Source of the DNA: Streptomyces sp. NBC_00448
Lineage (GTDB): Bacteria; Actinomycetota; Actinomycetes; Streptomycetales; Streptomycetaceae
Direction of reading: 5' to 3'
Length of the DNA: 64,000 bases
NCBI RefSeq assembly: GCF_036014115.1
Contig: NZ_CP107913.1
Coordinates: forward strand, 6,999,501 to 7,063,500
Made by a program: the position numbers and the translations under genes
In this document: in pieces, positions 61,725 to 64,000 of the stretch
How positions within the stretch are numbered: the first letter of the stretch is position 1
Layout: the number at the start of each line of letters is the position of its first letter
Notes under the pieces: generated by a model
Databases searched by the model: none
What the model was told of the DNA's origin: nothing
The model's input: only the letters and a program-made list of their open reading frames with translations

Positions 61725-63365
61725 ATGGACGCTGTGACCCAGGTCCCCGTGCCGGTCAACGAGCCGGTGCACACCTACGCGCCCGGCAGCCCGGAACGCG
61801 CTCGGCTCGAAGCGAAGCTCAAGGAGCTGGCCGGCAACCCGATCGAGCTGCCGCTGGTGATCGGCGGCCGGGAACGGCAGGGCGGCGGTGACCGGTTCGA
61901 GGTGGTGCAGCCGCACAACCACGCCGCCAAGCTGGGCAGCGGCGCCGCCGCCGACAGCCAGGACGCGCGGGACGCCGTGGACGCGGCGCTGGCCGCCGCC
62001 CCGGCCTGGCGCGCCACCTCCTTCGACGACCGCGCCGCCATCATCCTGCGCGCCGCCGAACTGCTGGCCGGCCCCTGGCGGGAGACGCTGGTCGCCTCCA
62101 CCATGCTCGGCCAGTCCAAGACGGTGCAGCAGGCCGAGATCGACAGCCCCTGCGAGCTCGTCGACTTCTGGCGGTTCAACGTCCACTTCGCCCGGCAGAT
62201 CCTCGCCGAGCAGCCGGTCGCCAACGCGCCCGGCGTGTGGAACCGGCTCGACCACCGCCCGCTGGAGGGCTTCGTCTACGCGATCACGCCGTTCAACTTC
62301 ACCGCGATCGCGGGCAACCTGCCCACCGCCCCCGCGCTGATGGGCAACGTGGTGGTGTGGAAGCCGGCGCCCACCCAGACGCACTCCGCGCTGCTGCTGA
62401 TGCGGCTGCTGAAGGAGGCCGGGCTGCCCGACGGTGTCATCAACCTGGTCACCGGGCGCGGCGAGGCCGTCTCCGAGGTGGCGCTCACCCACCCCGACCT
62501 GGCCGGCATCCACTTCACCGGTTCCACCAAGACCTTCCAGTACCTGTGGCGCACGGTCGGCGAGAACATCGAGGGCTACCGCTCCTACCCGCGGATCGTC
62601 GGCGAGACCGGCGGCAAGGACTTCGTGGTCGCCCACCCGTCGGCCGACCCGGCGGTGCTGAAGACCGCGCTCACCCGCGGCTCCTTCGAGTACCAGGGCC
62701 AGAAGTGCTCGGCCTCCTCGCGCGCCTACATCCCCCGCTCGATCTGGGAGGGCGGCTTCAAGGAGGAGTTCGCCGCCGAGGTCGACGGCATCACCATGGG
62801 CGACGTCACCGACTTCACCAACTTCGTCGGCGCCCTCATCGACGAGGCCGCGTTCGCCAAGAACAAGGCCGCGATCGAGCGCGCCAAGGCCGACCCGGCC
62901 GTCGAGGTGGTGGCCGGCGGCACGTACGACGACTCGGTCGGCTGGTTCGTCCGCCCGACGGTGCTGCTCTGCACCGACCCGGGCAACGAGATCTTCCGCC
63001 AGGAGTACTTCGGCCCGCTGCTCGCCGTGCACGTCTACGACGACAGCGACGGCACGGCCTTCGACGCGATGCTCGACCAGATGGAGTCCGTGGCGCCGTA
63101 CGCCCTCACCGGCTCGGTCGTCGCCCGCGACCGCGCGGCCGTGGCGCACGTGATGGAGCGGCTGCGCTTCGCGGCCGGCAACTTCTACATCAACGACAAG
63201 TCGACCGGTGCCGTGGTCGGCCAGCAGCCCTTCGGTGGCGCCCGTGCCTCGGGCACCAACGACAAGGCCGGCTCCGCGCAGAACCTCCTGCGGTGGACCT
63301 CGACCCGTGCCATCAAGGAGGCGCTGGTCCCGCCGACCGACTACCGCTACCCGCACCAGGGCTGA
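61725..63365 (+). CDS. pruA: L-glutamate gamma-semialdehyde (P5C) dehydrogenase
   Basis: A 546-residue NAD-dependent aldehyde dehydrogenase giving glutamate, the second step of proline breakdown. Signature segments: FVYAITPFNFTAIAGNLPTA (substrate/NAD), GIHFTGSTKTFQYL, the glutamate motif GETGGKDFVVAHPS and the nucleophile C328 in YQGQKCSASSRAYIP. FGGARASGTNDKAG near the C-terminus matches the P5CDH family. AAGGAG precedes the ATG. It is co-transcribed with proline dehydrogenase and followed by two terminator-like hairpins. Confidence 0.96.
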   Translation: MDAVTQVPVPVNEPVHTYAPGSPERARLEAKLKELAGNPIELPLVIGGRERQGGGDRFEVVQPHNHAAKLGSGAAADSQDARDAVDAALAAAPAWRATSFDDRAAIILRAAELLAGPWRETLVASTMLGQSKTVQQAEIDSPCELVDFWRFNVHFARQILAEQPVANAPGVWNRLDHRPLEGFVYAITPFNFTAIAGNLPTAPALMGNVVVWKPAPTQTHSALLLMRLLKEAGLPDGVINLVTGRGEAVSEVALTHPDLAGIHFTGSTKTFQYLWRTVGENIEGYRSYPRIVGETGGKDFVVAHPSADPAVLKTALTRGSFEYQGQKCSASSRAYIPRSIWEGGFKEEFAAEVDGITMGDVTDFTNFVGALIDEAAFAKNKAAIERAKADPAVEVVAGGTYDDSVGWFVRPTVLLCTDPGNEIFRQEYFGPLLAVHVYDDSDGTAFDAMLDQMESVAPYALTGSVVARDRAAVAHVMERLRFAAGNFYINDKSTGAVVGQQPFGGARASGTNDKAGSAQNLLRWTSTRAIKEALVPPTDYRYPHQG

Positions 63366-63385
63366 GCACCTCGGCCCCTCGTTCC

Positions 63386-63425
63386 GCCGCCCCCGTCTCC
63401 TGACCCCCGTGGAGACGGGGGCGGC
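63386..63425 (+). terminator. Terminator of the proline operon (first hairpin)
   Basis: A perfect 15-bp stem (GCCGCCCCCGTCTCC at 63386-63400, complement at 63411-63425) with a 10-nt loop, 20 nt after the pruA stop. There is no long T-run. Confidence 0.8.
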
Positions 63426-63463
63426 TTCCATGACGGGCTCCGTGGTGGCTTCCCCGCGGGCTG

Positions 63464-63504
63464 CCGTTTCGGGCGGCCCTTTTGGGGCTGCCCGAAACGG
63501 TTTT
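63464..63504 (+). terminator. Second hairpin with T-run
   Basis: Perfect 11-bp arms (CCGTTTCGGGC at 63464-63474 and complement at 63490-63500) around a 15-nt loop, directly followed by TTTT. Outer GCTG/CAGC can extend it. Together with the first hairpin it isolates the downstream small ORF and leuB from the proline operon. Confidence 0.75.
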
Positions 63505-63550
63505 CGCAGCGCGGGGGGGCCGAACGGACGACCGGCCGTCTCAGATAGTA

Positions 63551-63634
63551 GGAAGTCCGAGTAATCCTGGCGACAGGACGTCCGCTGTGTCCTAGCTTTG
63601 GAAGAAGCCGAACGTTTCCCGCTCGATCGAGCGG
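63551..63634. promoter_or_regulatory. Structured upstream region of the 30-codon ORF
   Basis: GGAAGTCC (63551-63558) and GGACGTCC (63576-63583) lie 25 bp apart. A possible -10, TAGCTT, is at 63593-63598. A perfect 16-bp palindrome CCGCTCGATCGAGCGG is at 63619-63634. The 393-bp gap from pruA to the small ORF thus holds two terminators and a probable promoter/operator region, with about 150 nt of leader. Confidence 0.35.
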
Positions 63635-63758
63635 ACGGCGGACAGGAGTCCGGCGCACTCCAGGCGGGGTCACCCCCCGCGGCGCGACTCTCCGCCCGCG
63701 TTCCATGGCACGTCTCACCTCCACCCGTCTCCACCGCTTTCCAATGGAGTTGATCACC

Positions 63759-63851
63759 ATGGACGAGACCGCCCGCCAGAACGCCCTGCGCGCCCTGCAG
63801 CGCTCCATGGACCGCCGCGACAACGGCGGCTCCACCGGCCACGAGCACTGA
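63759..63851 (+). CDS. Small ORF, 30 codons, unknown function
   Basis: It encodes MDETARQNALRALQRSMDRR followed by ten polar residues (DNGGSTGHEH). GGAG lies 9 nt before the ATG. It sits alone between two terminators upstream and leuB 99 nt downstream. The peptide looks like an amphipathic basic helix with a Gly/His tail; there is no signal sequence, cysteine or modification motif. Leucine is not enriched (two codons), so it is not an obvious leuB attenuator peptide. Codon use matches its neighbours. I do not recognise it. Confidence 0.5.
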   Translation: MDETARQNALRALQRSMDRRDNGGSTGHEH

Positions 63852-63914
63852 GCCGTAGCCGTACCCACCCCCCACCCCGTACCCACACACCTGCGTCCGA
63901 CATGCGGACATGCC

Positions 63915-63943
63915 GTGTCATAGGTCAAGACGCGGAGTAGGGT
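63915..63943 (+). promoter_or_regulatory. Predicted leuB promoter
   Basis: GTGTCA (63915-63920) and TAGGGT (63938-63943) with a 17-nt spacer. TAGGGT ends 7 nt before the leuB ATG, pointing to a leaderless mRNA, although AGGGTG could also act as a ribosome site. Confidence 0.5.
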
Positions 63944-63950
63944 GCCCCGC

Positions 63951-64000
63951 ATGTCTCGCAGCATCAACCTCGCAGTGATCCCCGGCGACGGAATCGGTCA
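63951..64000 (+). CDS. leuB: 3-isopropylmalate dehydrogenase (3' end outside window)
   Basis: Only the first 16 codons are visible, MSRSINLAVIPGDGIG, then the window ends. VIPGDGIG is the N-terminal signature of isopropylmalate/isocitrate dehydrogenases, and the MSRS-x-NLAVIPGDGIG start matches streptomycete LeuB. The enzyme carries out the oxidative decarboxylation in leucine synthesis. Its place beside ilvBNC-serA agrees with Streptomyces gene order. Isocitrate or tartrate dehydrogenase cannot be fully excluded from so short a piece. Confidence 0.85.
   Translation, partial: MSRSINLAVIPGDGIG

Noticed and set aside
63759..63851. leuB attenuator leader peptide
   Set aside because: Only two leucine codons, not consecutive, and no terminator/antiterminator pair between it and leuB.

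Overview
The window is a GC-rich chromosomal segment of a Streptomyces-type actinomycete. Evidence: very high GC with codons ending in G or C, many GTG starts, four-base ATGA/GTGA gene overlaps, Streptomyces-like intergenic repeats, and a gene order (gcvT-gcvH-glyA-sdaA; cysteine desulfurase-mnmA-ligA-rmdB-gatCAB; ilvBNC-serA; proline genes-leuB) that I recall from the central chromosome of Streptomyces. It is mostly core metabolism. I see no rRNA, tRNA, CRISPR array, prophage or transposase gene.

Layout. 1-4.0 kb: a partial secreted DUF4232 protein, a secreted FG-GAP protein, and a divergent MarR/amidohydrolase pair sharing a near-perfect operator. 4.0-8.9 kb (minus strand): gcvT-gcvH-glyA-sdaA, headed by a tandem glycine riboswitch. 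9.0-12.5 kb: two SseB-like proteins and a DUF885 metallopeptidase-like protein. 12.8-22.6 kb: a peptide ABC transporter (five genes) and a polar amino-acid ABC transporter (four genes). 22.6-26.6 kb: cysteine desulfurase, acyl-CoA thioesterase, and an SDR divergent from a MarR regulator. 26.7-32.8 kb: mnmA, LOG-family protein, SDR, MetE-like protein and ligA. 32.8-39.1 kb: a MITE-like repeat, an RmdB-like c-di-GMP enzyme, and gatC-gatA-(small membrane protein)-gatB closed by a strong terminator. 39.2-45.2 kb: an MMPL transporter, then a small basic protein translationally coupled to a large LuxR-type (LAL) regulator, preceded by an unusual motif array. 45.3-49.3 kb: a sugar dehydrogenase-like lipoprotein, a 110-bp tandem repeat, an aldo/keto reductase and a 2-hydroxyacid dehydrogenase. 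49.4-52.7 kb: a second GGDEF/EAL protein with a degenerate EAL domain. 52.7-58.6 kb: ilvB (with leader peptide and attenuator), ilvN, ilvC, serA. 58.6-64 kb: a Uma2 nuclease-fold protein, a PucR regulator divergent from proline dehydrogenase and P5C dehydrogenase, an unannotated 30-codon ORF, and the start of leuB.

How the genes fit together. Several blocks are tied to amino-acid supply: glycine/serine breakdown under glycine control, serine synthesis, branched-chain synthesis under attenuation, proline degradation under a PucR regulator, and two importers. A second theme is c-di-GMP: two membrane GGDEF/EAL proteins lie 16 kb apart, one with a complete phosphodiesterase site and one that looks like a cyclase only. 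The most unexplained structures are the TAAGGC/GCCTAGGC array at 41.66-41.77 kb, the 110-bp tandem repeat copying the 3' end of the aldo/keto reductase gene, the 68-nt hairpin between ilvC and serA, and the structured region around the 30-codon ORF before leuB. I did not find a clearly new multi-gene system.
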